A DNA stretch of 64,000 nucleotides from Cynocephalus volans. Lineage: Eukaryota; Chordata; Mammalia; Dermoptera; Cynocephalidae. Positions 10,384 to 22,125 of the stretch are shown in pieces (positions within the stretch are counted from its first letter, which is position 1; each line of letters starts with the position of its first letter). Where the stretch lies: positions 46,664,407 to 46,728,406 of the forward strand of contig NC_084463.1 of the NCBI RefSeq assembly GCF_027409185.1, read 5' to 3'. A program made the position numbers and the translations under genes. The notes under the pieces are model-generated. The model saw nothing but the letters and a program-made list of their open reading frames with translations, had not been told where the DNA came from and ran no database searches.

Positions 10384-11130
10384 TAGTGAACACAGAGACC
10401 CACCATGTGCAGACACCGTACAAGTGTGTTCATTAGATTATGATGTTCTGTGACCACCCTCTGATCTGGGCACTGACATGTATCAAGCCCAAGGCCTTGT
10501 GGCCCAGCTCAGGGCAGGTGTCCACCTGCATCTCATGCAAAGACCACAGGATGGCCATGGGGAGCGGAGCGGCTCATGCCCAGTGGGAAGCCTGTGGCTG
10601 GGGGCTGGGATGGTGGGGGCTGTCTGGTCACCATGAGCTGTCCCTTAAGAAGGGTCAGAGGGTAAGGCCAACAGGAGGGTTCCAGGATTCTTTCTAGAAG
10701 CTTCCTGCTGTGCTCCAGTCAATGGGCAGTTCTAGCTATGAAAGTTCCATACCCTCACCACATACCAGCCTCACCCTCAGCCCCAACAGGACCCTCCAGG
10801 AAGGCCCTGCTGTGGCCTGCCCTTCCCTGATGCACTGTCTGTGGGGCTCCCAAACCAGAAAAAAATTTACAGACTTTATTTTTTAAGGGCAGCTTTAGGT
10901 TCATAGCAAGATTGAGCAGATGCCATTAAATATCACCACAGAGCCCTATTGCTTAGTTTCCAAAGGCACCAGTATATGGAGGGTCGAATAAATAAATAAA
11001 TAAATAGGGGAAAAAGGAAAAAAAACTACAAGAAATAAAAAAGTAAAAAATAAGGATGATTTTAAAATTTAAAAAAGAAAAAAGGAAATTTAAAAAAAGA
11101 AATATATATATATATATCAAGGGGAGGAAA
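10384..11130. other. No gene seen; A-rich simple sequence at 10985-11125
   Basis: The first 480 bases are ordinary unique-looking sequence without convincing exons. From 10985 there is an (AATA)n run, then A-rich sequence with a short (TA)n tract near 11103. No RNA gene or promoter is evident. Confidence 0.6.
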
Positions 11131-11134
11131 AATA

Positions 11135-11640
11135 ATTTTCTCCAGACCCTTCATAGTTCTCAGGTGGGCCTACCTGTGGCACAAGACAGACTAACAAGAG
11201 AAAAACAGAAGTTTAATAACACACATACCTCTGTACACATGGGAGATACTCAGGAAAATCTCCAAGAGTAAATCTCCAAGAAGTGGCTCTGACTTCAGAC
11301 TTACATAACCATCTTTCTCTGAACCAAGAAAGGGGAGACTAGTTCTGGATAGGTGGCCAGGAAAATCACCTTAAACACAGGTAAGAAACATTACGCAGAG
11401 CTCAGTCAGTGTTGTTTTCACTACGAGTCTCTAGTGAGTTAGTCACCTTCTTCCTGGTGCTAAGAGAGAGCCATCCTTACAGATGGAGACTTTCATTATA
11501 GATATAAATTTCCCTTACAAAAGGGTAACTTCTACTCTCTTTTTAGGGTTTCTTCTCTGTTGGCTATTTCCTCAAATAATCAGCTTAAAATAATCCTTAT
11601 GCCAAAGATGTGTATTTGGATAGTGTGTCCCAAACCCTAT
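11135..11640 (-). mobile_element. ERV LTR, antisense (same group as 7900-8405)
   Basis: CACAAGACAGACTAACAAGAGAAAAACAG near 11180 and the string CAGCTTAAAATAATCCTTATGCC near 11580 match the layout of the copy at 7900-8405. It is non-coding. Confidence 0.5.
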
Positions 11641-11699
11641 CACTGAAGCATTCCAGATGGTGGAGGCCATGAACTGGCCTCCTGAGTGATGATATGTCA

Positions 11700-12800
11700 C
11701 ATGAAACCCACAGGAGGCTGAATGGATCAGGACATGCCACCCTAAAATATGCCACTTTCATATGTTGATTATTTTGAGTGAGGGCCACTGAGAAACAGCA
11801 AACACATAAGGAGTTTCCTCCCCTCCCCCTTTCTGCCTAAAATCAGGGTATAAATTTAAATTTTGTAAAGGAAATTTCCATTTGTACAGATGCCCCCTCT
11901 CCCGTACCAGGAAGAGGAGATCGATGCATCACCAGAGGTGAGTCTATCTACCATGAGTTTCCCCCATACATTCCCTAGTCACTTCTCCACAATTTATTGC
12001 TCTTTGTGAAAATGGTATAGAAGCCCCTGGGTCTAACTGCCTCTTTAGGTTTTCAGTTCTCATGTGAATCTCCCATATATGTGTTGACCTAAAAGAAACT
12101 GAGGCCAAATATTAAAAGTATAGCATTTATTATAGCCAGTGTGGCCAGTTAGCTCACTTGGGGGTTGGGGGGCTGTTGATAACACCAAGGTCAAGGGTTC
12201 AGATCCCCATACTGGCAAACAGCCAAAAAAAAAAAGAAAAAAGATTTATTGAGCCAGTATGACAATTGCAACCAGGGAAATGCATAGTCAGGTCACCCTG
12301 AGAAATGAGTTCCAAAGAGAACCAGCAGAACTGAGCATTTATAACCACAAGAAGGAGGAACGGTCAAAGGACAGTGAGAGAAGATAGTCCCACCTCATCT
12401 CTTCATCAAGCTTTCTATTTGTTGTACATTACATATAGATTTGGGATTGTTACTAGGTTACAACCTACATGCAGGGATCCAGGATGAAGGTCACGAGGAT
12501 TATTCTAGGTTATTGTATGGCTTCCTGATGCCATTATACCTGCTTCTAAGTAAAATGGTCTTATGATAATGTTTTCCAGGACAGGTGGACATGATTGCTG
12601 ACTTATCCCAGATCCCCCAAGGCACTATAATTTAGCTGACCTGGTCAAAGCAGATTTTTTAGTTATCATATGTAAATTTTTTTTAAAAAAGATGAAACAT
12701 GTATGTCTTTTCTCCTGTTAATCTGTCTTTTGTCAGTTTAATTTGCAGTCCCCAGTCACCGAATCTAAGAGTGTATAGGATATTTTCCCCCTCCCCTACA
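11700..12800 (+). mobile_element. Family X LTR split by a later insertion
   Basis: The 5' part (11700-12095) carries CACCCTAAAATATGCCACTTTC and TACCAGGAAGAGGAGATC. The 3' part (about 12690-12800) carries TTTTCTCCTGTTAATCTGTC and ends TATTTTCCCCCTCCCCTACA. Between them lies unrelated, antisense LTR-like sequence (12096-12670) that itself contains a SINE. This is a three-level nest. From 12801 to 13870 I see only faint LTR-like sequence (a TTTATTCAG and AATAAACCTGACGGAG region near 13338-13410) and no gene. Confidence 0.5.
12142..12242 (+). mobile_element. CYN-type SINE monomer with target-site duplication
   Basis: GGCCAGTTAGCTCACTTGGG starts the unit, with box-B-like GGTCAAGGGTTCAGATCC and an A-tail. 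The flanks ATTTATTATAGCCAGT (before) and ATTTATTGAGCCAGT (after) are a recognisable duplicated target, which shows retroposition. Confidence 0.9.
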
Positions 12801-13870
12801 AAGCCCGTGATGTACATGTTGTAAGTGTGAGAAATAACCTTGCTATGGTGAGCCTCCAGGATGCAGGGTTGTCTGTTACTGCAACAAAACCCTGACAGAT
12901 ACAGCACAGGCTCTAGTTTGACTACAGAGAAAAATAATCACATTAGTTAGTAAAAAGTCTGGAAACCAGGTCCTGTAAGAAATTGTGGCAGGCATGAAGA
13001 TATTAAGGCTAAAGAAGAGACAACCTGGTGGTCAGGGAGCAAGGTTTGGGAGAAGGTGTGGGGTTGATAAAGTAGGAACCAGATATCTGAAGATCTCCAT
13101 CTGATAGAGAAGTCAAGGACATGCTCCATGTTACTTCAAAAGAGCTGGAAAATTCTAGGCTTCAGATACCAGACATAACACCATTTCCACCAGATTCCTG
13201 GGAAGGTGGGCATGCATCGCACTCACTAGGAGGTGGGTGCCAATCACCAGGGTCATGTTGTTACCAGGCACGGGTCCGGCTGCTCCCTTTCAAAAACAAG
13301 CCACTCAAAAGTCAAATGGTGGTAAAGATGGAGGTCAGCTTTTATTCAGAAATACCAGTGACCTGAGGAGAGATGTCAGGCTAACCATCTCTCCAATAAA
13401 CCTGACGGAGAAAGGCCAGACTCATATTTACTGAGGGGTTTTTAAAGAGGGGATTGAGGGAAGGGAGCATGGGAAATGAAAAGCAGGACGGAGGGGGACA
13501 CGAGCTGTGGGGGCTCCGTTCAAGGAGCCGGGTGCAAGGTCTCACCAAGACTCCGCCTGGTTTCTGCTCCCATCCTTGTGGTTATCTCAGGGTCTGGATA
13601 GGGTGTGCATCCTGGCAAGTCTGCAGCTTCAGGCTGTCTGGAAAAGAACTTTACGTTTCTGTAAATAATGTCATCTTGCCCCATATCAAGGTTTAAAATA
13701 TCAAATAACCATGGGAAATGAAAGAACTCAGAAATACATGCCAAGAAAAAAAGTGTCCTTTTAAAATTTGTCTACAGCCCATGTAGTTTTAGGTCCCAAT
13801 GTGGCTTCAGTGCTGCTCACTCTAGCAGTGACAGAACAAGTTGGGCAGGCCCTGTAACACCAGAGTCCTG

Positions 13871-14280
13871 TATTAGTCTGTTTTCTGTAGCTTATAATGG
13901 AATACCTGATACTAGATCATTTATAAAGAAATGGAATTTATTTCTTACACTTTTGGAGGCTGGGAAGTCCACAGTCCAGGAGGTGCATGTGGTGAGGGCC
14001 TTCTTGGTGGGGACTCTCCACAGGGTCCTCTGGTGATGTAGGGTGTCACAGGTAAGAGCAGCACCCTTCTTAGAAAGCCATCAGTCTACACCCATGGTAA
14101 CCCATTACTCCATGAATGGATGAATCCATTCTTGAGGGTGTAGTCCTCATGATCCAATCACCTCTCAAAGGCCCCACCTTTCAAGTACCATAATAGGATT
14201 TCCCACCCTCTTAATACTGTTAAAGTGGGGGTCAAGTTTCCAGCACACGAACTTTGGGGGAACACATTTGACCCATAGCA
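13871..14280 (-). mobile_element. MaLR LTR (MST-like), antisense
   Basis: TATTAGTCTGTTTTCTGTAG at the left edge, TTTGGAGGCTGGGAAGTCC, then TCATGATCCAATCACCTC and AACTTTGGGGGAACACATT at the right edge. This is the complement of an MST/THE1-type LTR. Confidence 0.8.
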
Positions 14281-14559
14281 GGTACCGTCCCACACCAGCA
14301 CCACACAGCACTATGGATCTGATATCAAAAATTGATATCAAATGCCCTTCAGTGTTCCGTATATTTTATTCCATACAATACTGTCTTTAAGGTTTACAGG
14401 AACGCCAACTGTTCTCCCAGCCAATGTCACTATAAAATGTGCAAACACCCCTCAGCTCCCACAAACCAGATGGTGATGGGGCAACAACTTGTGGCATTCC
14501 AGAAGTCTTAGAGCAAATCAAAGCTTTAATAATGACAAAGACTCACCCCTTGACCAAAC

Positions 14560-15375
14560 TTCAGTCAGGTGCCTCTGGGCCCTCTTTTCCATGAGGCCTC
14601 AGCCTTGGACCCTGTCTTCATCCTGCCTAGCACAGTCTTAGCAAAAAGTCCCGCTAGGTCAGTTTAGAGAGAGCCCCCCACCCTTGACATCTCATCAGGC
14701 TGCTGTGGTTTGAATGTCCCCCCAAGCTCAAGTTGGAACTTAACCCCACTGTGGTGGTAAAATGTGGGGCTTTTAAGGGGCCATGAGGACAGTGCCCTCC
14801 GAATGGGTTGGTCCATTCGTGGAGTAACGTGCCGATGGTTTAATGGGCATGGTTCTGATGGCTTTGTAAGGAGAAGTTCAGCTCTCTTGCTCAGGCCATT
14901 CTCACCACATGATTTCCTGCACCATCTAGGACCCTGCAGAGACTCCCTACCCAGAAGAAGGCCCTCAGCAGAAGCGCTCTCTGGACCATGGACTTCCCAG
15001 CTTCCCGAAATCTAAGAAATAAATTATATATCTCTATAAATTACCCAGTTTCAGGGATTCTGTTATAAGCAACAGAAAATGGACTAATATCCCTCATCCC
15101 TCACCTTTGATTTTTAAGTCTGTGTTCTGTCCTTCACAAGAATCCTGTTTGGTGAGTTTAGCAAGAAGCCCCCTATCCTTGATGTCCCCTCTCAGTAATG
15201 TCCCACGCACTTACCGCCTGTGTTCGTTGGCTGTGAACCCCCTGCGGACCCTACTATATTCAGAATCGAGCTCAGTCCTACACGGTGGCCTCTTTCCCCT
15301 ATTGCAGTAGACCCACGTGACATCTGCCTTTACCACCTTTAACTCGTGTCTGCCTTAGTTGATCTTCAACTATAA
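14560..15375 (+). mobile_element. ERV1-like LTR pieces split by a MaLR
   Basis: The string GTCAGTTTAGAGAGAGCCCCCCACCCTTGACATC near 14660 recurs, diverged, as GTGAGTTTAGCAAGAAGCCCCCTATCCTTGATG near 15152. The second piece runs into GGTGGCCTCTTTCCCCTATTGCAGTAG, a typical ERV1-type U5. The MaLR at 14701-15090 lies between the two pieces. Family name not recalled. Confidence 0.45.
14701..15090 (+). mobile_element. MaLR LTR (MST-like), sense
   Basis: It begins CTGTGGTTTGAATGTCCCCC and ends TGTTATAAGCAACAGAAAATGGACTAAT, the start and end typical of MST/THE1 LTRs. CTCACCACATGATTTCCTGC lies in the usual R-region position. Confidence 0.85.
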
Positions 15376-15379
15376 CCTC

Positions 15380-16080
15380 TGGAGGAGATCGGAATACGTC
15401 ACCCTAGAATATGCCACTTTGACATTAAGATTATTGTGAGCTGGAGGAAGCTGAGAAAAACACGGACACAGGAAGAACTCTCTGCCTTCCCCTATCTTCC
15501 TAGAAAGAGAATGTAAATTCCTCCTTGTGAAGGTGTCCCCCTCTCCCACAGGAGAACAATCCTGTCACCAAAGACAGAGACAGCACTGAGGCGGATCTGT
15601 GTAAATAACTCTTGTTAAATGACCCTTATCTATTATGTTTCCTTATGTATTTGCCTTCCCACAATTTACCACCAAGAAGCCCAGACCTCCTCTGCTTCCC
15701 TTTGTCTAGTCACTTACCCACAATTTATCACCTGTTGTTACAGTGGCTATAAGTCCCCACACTTTTTAGCTATTTATGTTTTTTGGTTTTTTGTTTTAAC
15801 ATCTGTGAAGCCCCCATGCACATTATTTAAAAAGTTAGCATCAGGACGGCCAGTTATCTCGGTTGGTTAGAGCGAGGCGTTATGACACTGGCTTAGATCC
15901 CCTCACCAGCCAACCACCAAAAAAAAAAAAAAAGAAGAAGAAAGAAAGAAAGAAAGAAAAGAAAATAAATAAAAAATAGTTAACACCAAATAAAATATGT
16001 AAGCTTTTGTTCTGTTAAACTGTCTTTTGTCAGTTTAATTCACTAAGAGAGTATAGGGAAAGGTTTTTCTCCCCTATACC
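15380..16080 (+). mobile_element. Family X LTR, near complete, split by a SINE
   Basis: Same order as the copies at 6108 and 11700: AATACGTCACCCTAGAATATGCCACTTTGAC at the left, CACAGGAGAACAATCCTGTCACC inside, TTTGTCAGTTTAATTCACTAAGAGAG and CCCCTATACC at the right. It spans roughly 700 bp, of which about 130 bp is the inserted SINE. Confidence 0.6.
15848..15976 (+). mobile_element. CYN-type SINE monomer with target duplication
   Basis: GGCCAGTTATCTCGGTTGGTTAGAGCGAGG is the tRNA-like head; an A-tail with GAAA repeats closes it. Flanks AGTTAGCATCA and AGTTAACACCA form a diverged target duplication inside the family X LTR. Confidence 0.88.
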
Positions 16081-16789
16081 TCAGAAAAATAAATACTACA
16101 AACATAAAACTTTTCATTTGAAAGTTTATTCATATTTTTTCTACACCCAGTTTTGTAAATTTCAAATAATACTTGTATGATTTGGAATTAGGGTTTCCAT
16201 CCCTCAGACTCATGGTGGCAAACATGGATGGAAACAAAAATAATTAAAATTAAAATCATACAAACTTCACAAAACCAAATAAGTAGAAAAGAGCTAGATA
16301 TGCTGACAGTCACGTGCTGGCTCCATCAGGCTGTCTTGGGTGAGGTCAGACCCTGAAGTCCAAAGTCTCAGGCACTCAAGTGCTCCTCAGTCCTATGGGA
16401 TGATTTTTCCATTTCATCTTCTCCAATATCCTGCACCATCGTCCACAGCCTCCCTCTACTTTCTACAAGCACCGTGGCCAGAGCTGCTGCTGTGCACCTG
16501 CCCCACCTGATCGGGCTTCTCACACAGGGCAGAAGCCCAGCAAACACCCCCAGGCACAGGGCAGATCTCAGAGCCTATCCCAGGACAGCTTCAGGTGCAT
16601 GTGCTCTCAGTGTTCCTCCAGTAACCTGCGCTGTGGAGAAGACAGGGCTCTGTTACCTGCAAGCCCTGAGTAAATAGCCTTTTGCCTCTTCTCATTAGGT
16701 GGTCTCTGTTTAGTTCCACACCAGGAAAAGTGGGGGGTTCTGGGGAAAGGAGCTACCCTCTGGATCTATTTGTCCTTCTGCATAACAAG

Positions 16790-17045
16790 ACAACCTTTAT
16801 TCACCCTCCTGTAACTTGTCACCACCCCCAGAAGCCCCAGCTCTATTCCTTTCTGTAGCTCAGGACGCTGTACAAACTCCAGTCATCTGGCCCTTCCTTG
16901 AGTCTCATGTTTTGCAGGACTCCTGTACCTATGCACACAATTAAAGTAGTTTTTCTCCTGTTGATGTGTCTTATGTCAATTTAATTCGTAGCCCATCCAA
17001 AGAACCCAGAAGGGAAGAGGGAAGCCATATCCCCCTCCCCTACAG
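16790..17045 (+). mobile_element. Family X LTR, 3' part
   Basis: TTTCTCCTGTTGATGTGTCTTATGTCAATTTAATTCG and a terminal CCATATCCCCCTCCCCTACA match the ends of the other copies. The 700 bases to its left (16081-16790) include a U5-like stretch near 16670-16740 but no gene. From 17046 to 17780 I see nothing identifiable. Confidence 0.5.
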
Positions 17046-17784
17046 CATTAAAAAGATGAAGTAGAAAAAGATGAAGAAAAAAGTATAAGAAAAAGAAAAG
17101 AGAAACAATACTAATGTAAGTCTTAAAAGACCTCAAAACCGTGTTAGGATCCTGACTCAAACAAACCAACTTTTTAAACATGCACGTTTTAGATAATAGG
17201 TGGATTCTGAACAGGAATCAGAGGTCAGAAAAAAACAGGAATTATTGTCAATAGCGTTGGGTAGGCAAAGCCTTGTCTATTGGTAAGACACTGATGAAAC
17301 TTCTGGAAGTGAAACTACTGATGTCTGGGATTTGCTCTCAGAAAAAGAAAACTCTTCCGTCAAGACAAAACAACAGAGCAGATGAAGAAAATGCAGTAAA
17401 ATGCTCATTTGGATTGTTTATTTATGGACTTCATTGTCCTGTTGTCTTGGGTGCAACTGCTTGAAATTATTCATTAAAGGTTTTTTCCTTGTTGCTGTTT
17501 TTTAATCCTGATTGTATTTTCTAAACTGAAGGAAACCCTCAGGCCACATTCCCCCATTGATGTAAACAGCAGAGAGGGTTCCGGGACCGGGCGGGGGGTT
17601 GATAAAGTAGAATTAACAGCAGTTGTTCGCTCATGCAGAGAACTGTGCGCGCCCACCACCCGCACCCTCCGGGCCACACGGAATCGAAGGCCAGACCCCA
17701 TCCTCGTGTGTTTAGTGAGGAGAGACCTCGGAAAAGCTCCAGCCCGGAAGCCCGGGGAAAGCCAGTCATCTACACTGGGAGCCA

Positions 17785-18065
17785 GGCCGCCTACACCTGC
17801 AGCCAGGCCGTCTACACCCAGAACCGGCCATCCACACCTGCAGCCAGTCTGTCTACACCCAGAGCCGGCCATCCACACCTGCAGCCAGGCCGTCTACACC
17901 CAGAGCCGGCCATCCACACCCGCGGCCAGGCCATCTACACCCAGAACCGGCCATCCACACCTGCAGCCAGGCCGTCTACACCCAGAGCCGGCCATCCGCA
18001 CCCGCAGCCAGGCCGTCTACACCCGGAGCCGGCCATCCACACCTGCAGCCAGGCCGTCCGTACTC
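17785..18065 (+). repeat. Minisatellite, 41-bp period, about 7 copies
   Basis: The unit starts CTGCAGCCAGGCCGTCTACA and ends CGGCCATCCACAC. Unit starts fall at 17797, 17838, 17879, 17920 and on, exactly 41 bp apart, with a few C/T and A/G changes between units. The sequence is CpG-bearing and lacks stop codons, so long frames of 168 and 203 codons cross it in two reading frames. Because 41 is not a multiple of 3, the peptide repeat shifts frame each unit, which argues strongly against coding. Confidence 0.9.
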
Positions 18066-20080
18066 GCACCCCCAGGAGGTGGCAGAAAGGTGCTGCTCAG
18101 CCTTCAAGGCCTTCTGCTCTCCTGCTCGCTTACCCACACCCCACGCGTGGCCGGAGCCTCAGTTTCCTCCTCTGTCCGCTCAACCCCAGGACTCGGACAC
18201 GAGTTTCCTTGAGTATCAGATTTGAGATGCTTTCAAATATGTAACACTCATTGCATTCAAACAGGTGTAGAAAGGTCCTGTTAAGAGGTACTTGCTGGGG
18301 TTATGTCAGAAAGCTGTGCCAATCTTTGTAGTTGACGCAGGTTGTAAAATATTCCATTTAATAACTATTAATGAATAATTCAGTTTCAGGATTACTTGAA
18401 AATGACACCTTTGTTTGTATCATGTCTTTGTCCACAAATCCATGTAAATGCATTTTTTCTGGATGCAATTTTAGAATAAGGACACTACTTGGGAATGGTG
18501 GACAACTGGTCATAAAATAAAAGGCAGAGATTCCATTGTCGAGGCTTTGGAATCTTGTGAGTGACTTTTGTCCTCAGATGCTGTGGAGCAGGCACTGTCT
18601 GGATTTCACAGAACCCACCTCCTTCAGATCCAGAAGGTAATGAAAAGAAACTCAGGGCTTTGGGATCAGGGGCTTGGAATTCACTGAGCCATGAGCAGCT
18701 GAAGCTTCTCACACAGAGAATCTGGGAGGCACTTTGTGTAGTATCATTTACAGCAGGTCACTTTTGATCATTTCATAATTTTAGAGAATCTTCTTCCTGA
18801 CTTATTATGACCAAGGAGAACATATATAATTTTATGCAGTTCCTTTAAAGAAAACCCATATCTTTTAATAAGAGGAGTGGCCTCAGATATGAGCAGGTCA
18901 GTGCATGTGACACCCAGGGATTATAGCACAGAGCCTCAGGGGATGGCTTCACTGCTATGGACAGACTAAGCAGCAGAGGAAAGGTATCCAGAGGTGAGTT
19001 GTTGTCAGGGTTGAACTGTCCATGGATAACGGAGAAAGCCGGTACTGGACTGTCCTCCGGAAGGGCCCGTGGGTCTGGGGTCTGTGCAGATCCCCTGCCG
19101 ATGCAAGACAGCAGCTGTAGCCAAACCAGAGACCCTGATCTGGAGTTGGTGACCTCAGCATTCCAGGAGTCACAGAGTCTTTATCAACACAGTTTTCATT
19201 TGCCTCAAATGGATCAATTTTCTGTGTCTGTAAACTTACAAAAGGCTCATTCCAAGGCCACAGTCCGTCAGTGCAGCCAGTCAGCCCCAGGCTGTCCCTG
19301 GTCCATTTTCTTCCTCTGAAATCCATTTCTTCCTAGGTCTTCAGTCTCTACGATGAATCAGTTTGTATTTTTCCTGCAGGGGAGCTTGTCCACACTCAGG
19401 ACTTTCTAGTCTACCGATACAGACAGGACTGAGCTCCCTGGGGATGTTCACCTTGGCCCGATTGCAGGCGAGGAGCCCGAGAGTGGAGAAGTGGGTGGGG
19501 TGACCAGGATAGGGGTGGAACAAGGACAAAAAGGTGTCACCAAGGAGGGTCCTCTGTGTGAGGGGCATTGAGCGTGAAGCTGATTAGCAAGAGGGCAGAT
19601 TGCTCCCTGGATTTGTCCTGTGGGGTGATGGGCTGGTCTGGGTTGCACTAGAGGTGGGTTGAGGGACTTGGGGGAGCAGAGACACCTCAGGAGTCTGCCG
19701 GGTGGAGGAGGATCCTGCCAGGGGTGTCTGCTACTGGGTTCGTCTGCATAGATGGCCAGCTGTGGCCCTCGGGCCAAATGTGGCTGGGATCCTGCCTTTC
19801 CGTGAAGTTTTACCGAGCGCAGCTATGCAGTCCACGGATGTGCCCTCTCCGCTGCTTTCCTGTGACCAAGGCAGAGCTGGCGGGTGGGGACAGAGACCAC
19901 GAAGCACAAGACAACTCCCCTCTGTCCCTTGACAAAGGCAGGTGCCCATCCCTGGCTGGGAGGTTCTGGGAAAAGATAGAGATCCCTGCAAATGCTGCGA
20001 GATTTCCGGATGAGACAGGAGTCTCCCACGGAAGGCTTCTCCTTGCTCATGAAAGCGTGAGTTCGGGTCACCGTAGAGCA
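18066..20080. other. No gene or repeat identified
   Basis: Sequence is of ordinary complexity with GC rising toward 20 kb. Short frames on both strands overlap one another and have no domain I recognise. I cannot support exons here. Confidence 0.5.
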
Positions 20081-20735
20081 CAGGTGGAGGGTGGCACCCG
20101 CGGAGGCGAGGACAGCCGCAGGCGTCCTGGGGGCCGGGGACGGCCACGCGTAGGGACGACGTCCGGGCTGCAGCCGTGGTGCTGCGGAAGCCGGGGCTGG
20201 GGCAGAAGCGACCTGCTGCGTCTGCAAAGACACGGACTGGTCTGCTTCTCGTGCCTCCTCAGGTCACAGAGGGGGCGGAGGGACGGCGCTGGTCGGTGGC
20301 TGAGGTCCCCAGGCGCCCGAGGGGTGAGGGGTGAGAGGTGAGAGGTGAGGCTTTGGTGGTGTCCTGAAGGGGAGGCGGTGAGGGGGAGGTGGCTCCGATG
20401 CGGGTGCTGAGGTCCCGAGAATGAAGGTCCTGGGCGAGAGGAGCCAGGAGGTGGCGCGTGGCCAGGGGCAGCGAGTTGCTGCGGAGGCGGTGGCGGGAGA
20501 CGCGGGCGCGGCGGCCGAGGGCGGGCGCTGCACAGCGCAGGGCGCAGCCGGCGGCAGCGTCGCCGCGGAGGGGGAGGCTCGGCGGGTCGCAGCCGCTCGG
20601 GGCCGCGTCTCTGCCGGGCGTGGGGACTGGCCGGGGCCCCTCCCCAGCCCATTCCCGAGCCGCGGTTCTGCTGGGTCCGGAGCCGCTTCTCTCACAGTCA
20701 CTGGGTCAAATTGAAACGTGACAGAAACGTGCTGG
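20080..20735. promoter_or_regulatory. CpG island, probable promoter of an unseen gene
   Basis: CpG density is far above the surrounding sequence, especially 20450-20650, with GC-box-like GGGCGG strings (for example near 20272 and 20520). There is no TATA box. Overlapping open frames on both strands reflect the GC content. No start exon or clear direction can be assigned. The flanks 20736-21940 hold nothing I recognise. Confidence 0.6.
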
Positions 20736-21974
20736 CTGACTCGACGCCCTTCTTTCAAAGGCGACATGTGCCCCTGCCCCAGCCATCCGGTGGCCCCCGG
20801 TCTCCGGCCCTCCCTGCTGCCCTGGTGCCAGGCTCGCAGTCCACACGCTGGCAGACGTGCGCGCCCAGCCAGGCTTGAGATCCGCTGTCGTGGGACACGC
20901 GCGCCCCCTGCTGCTTCCCTCTGGCTGTGCCCCTCTGGGCCTCTCTACCACACCTGAAGGCTGTGTCCACGCTGCTGAAATCCCACGTCCCCACAGGAAC
21001 CCTGACAAACGTGGACCTCTCTCGTGTTGGGCAAACCTCAGTCAACGGACACCGCGTTCCTTTGGTAGATTTTAATATGCTGGAGTCTCCAATTCCACCA
21101 GTACCTGAGACCCGTCACCCCTTGTCCTGAATCCCTTCTGCTCAAACACCTGGAGTGGTCTCTGCTGCCTGGCTGATGCTGCCTGCGATCACGTCCCCAC
21201 ACTCCTGGCACGATCACAAGCCACGCAGCTGGCACATGATGCCCACAGCCTGGATGCCAGGGCATCAAGTCACTGTTCAAGCCAAGCCCCTCCCCTGTGG
21301 CTGTTCACGTGCCTCTTTTGACCCCTCCTTCCCTGTCCAGTCCTCACCTGCTGTTCCCTTGTTTTACATTAAGAAGAACATGGCATCTGTTATTTATCTT
21401 GTCAGTCATGGCTGGAACCTGCTCAAGCCTTTGTCACAAACCTGTTAATTCTGCATTCTGATTTTTCAAGGTAAACTTTCTGTCAAGGTATTGTCCACAC
21501 CAGGTATCTATTAAGGGTGAGCTTCAGCTATATCTTGCCACTTCAACTCCCAGTTAGACTGTCAAAGAACACAGGTCTTGTGGCATTTGGCTGACAATTT
21601 TTCTAATGAATTTGGATGACTATAAAAAATGAGTGCAGGTTATATAAAATTAACAAAAAAAATTTGTTTGGGGGAGACACAGCAGGTTACATTTAAAATT
21701 TTTTTTTCATGATTTTAGATTTGCTTTTCTTTTAGAAGATTTTCTCTTACTTGAGGTATTTCACTCAAGCATTGTTCGAAGTGCAAAGTAACCTAAAACT
21801 TTGGTAATTCAACAATAATGTTAACACTTAAAATCTTTACACTTGGACACATTTTTTTTTAAAATTTGGTAAATAGGATTACAAAGGCTAAATGATTTTT
21901 CAGGTACACAAAGTTTTCAGCTCTTGGCAAGAATTAGAAATCAACTTTTCTAACATTTCTGCTGTACAGGCCTA

Positions 21975-22125
21975 GGGATGTGTGTGTGCACAGCATGTGT
22001 CTGTATATATGCACATCTGTGCATGTGTGTGTATGTGTGGGAGCCTGTGTGTGTATATGTATGTATATGTGTGTGCTCATGCATGTGTCTGTGTCTGTGC
22101 ATGTGGGTATGTGTGTGCACACGTT
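21975..22125 (+). repeat. Imperfect (TG)n microsatellite
   Basis: Alternating TG-rich sequence interrupted by CA and TATA units, about 150 bp. The short frames that cross it are products of the repeat. From 22126 to about 25470 I see no gene, RNA gene or nameable repeat. Confidence 0.9.

Noticed and set aside
17633..18244. 168- and 203-codon proline-rich frames
   Set aside because: They cross a 41-bp minisatellite whose period shifts the reading frame each unit.
19724..20767. Frames of 130-205 codons around the CpG island
   Set aside because: Both strands and several frames are open at once and have low-complexity Arg/Pro/Ala composition, as expected from GC content alone.
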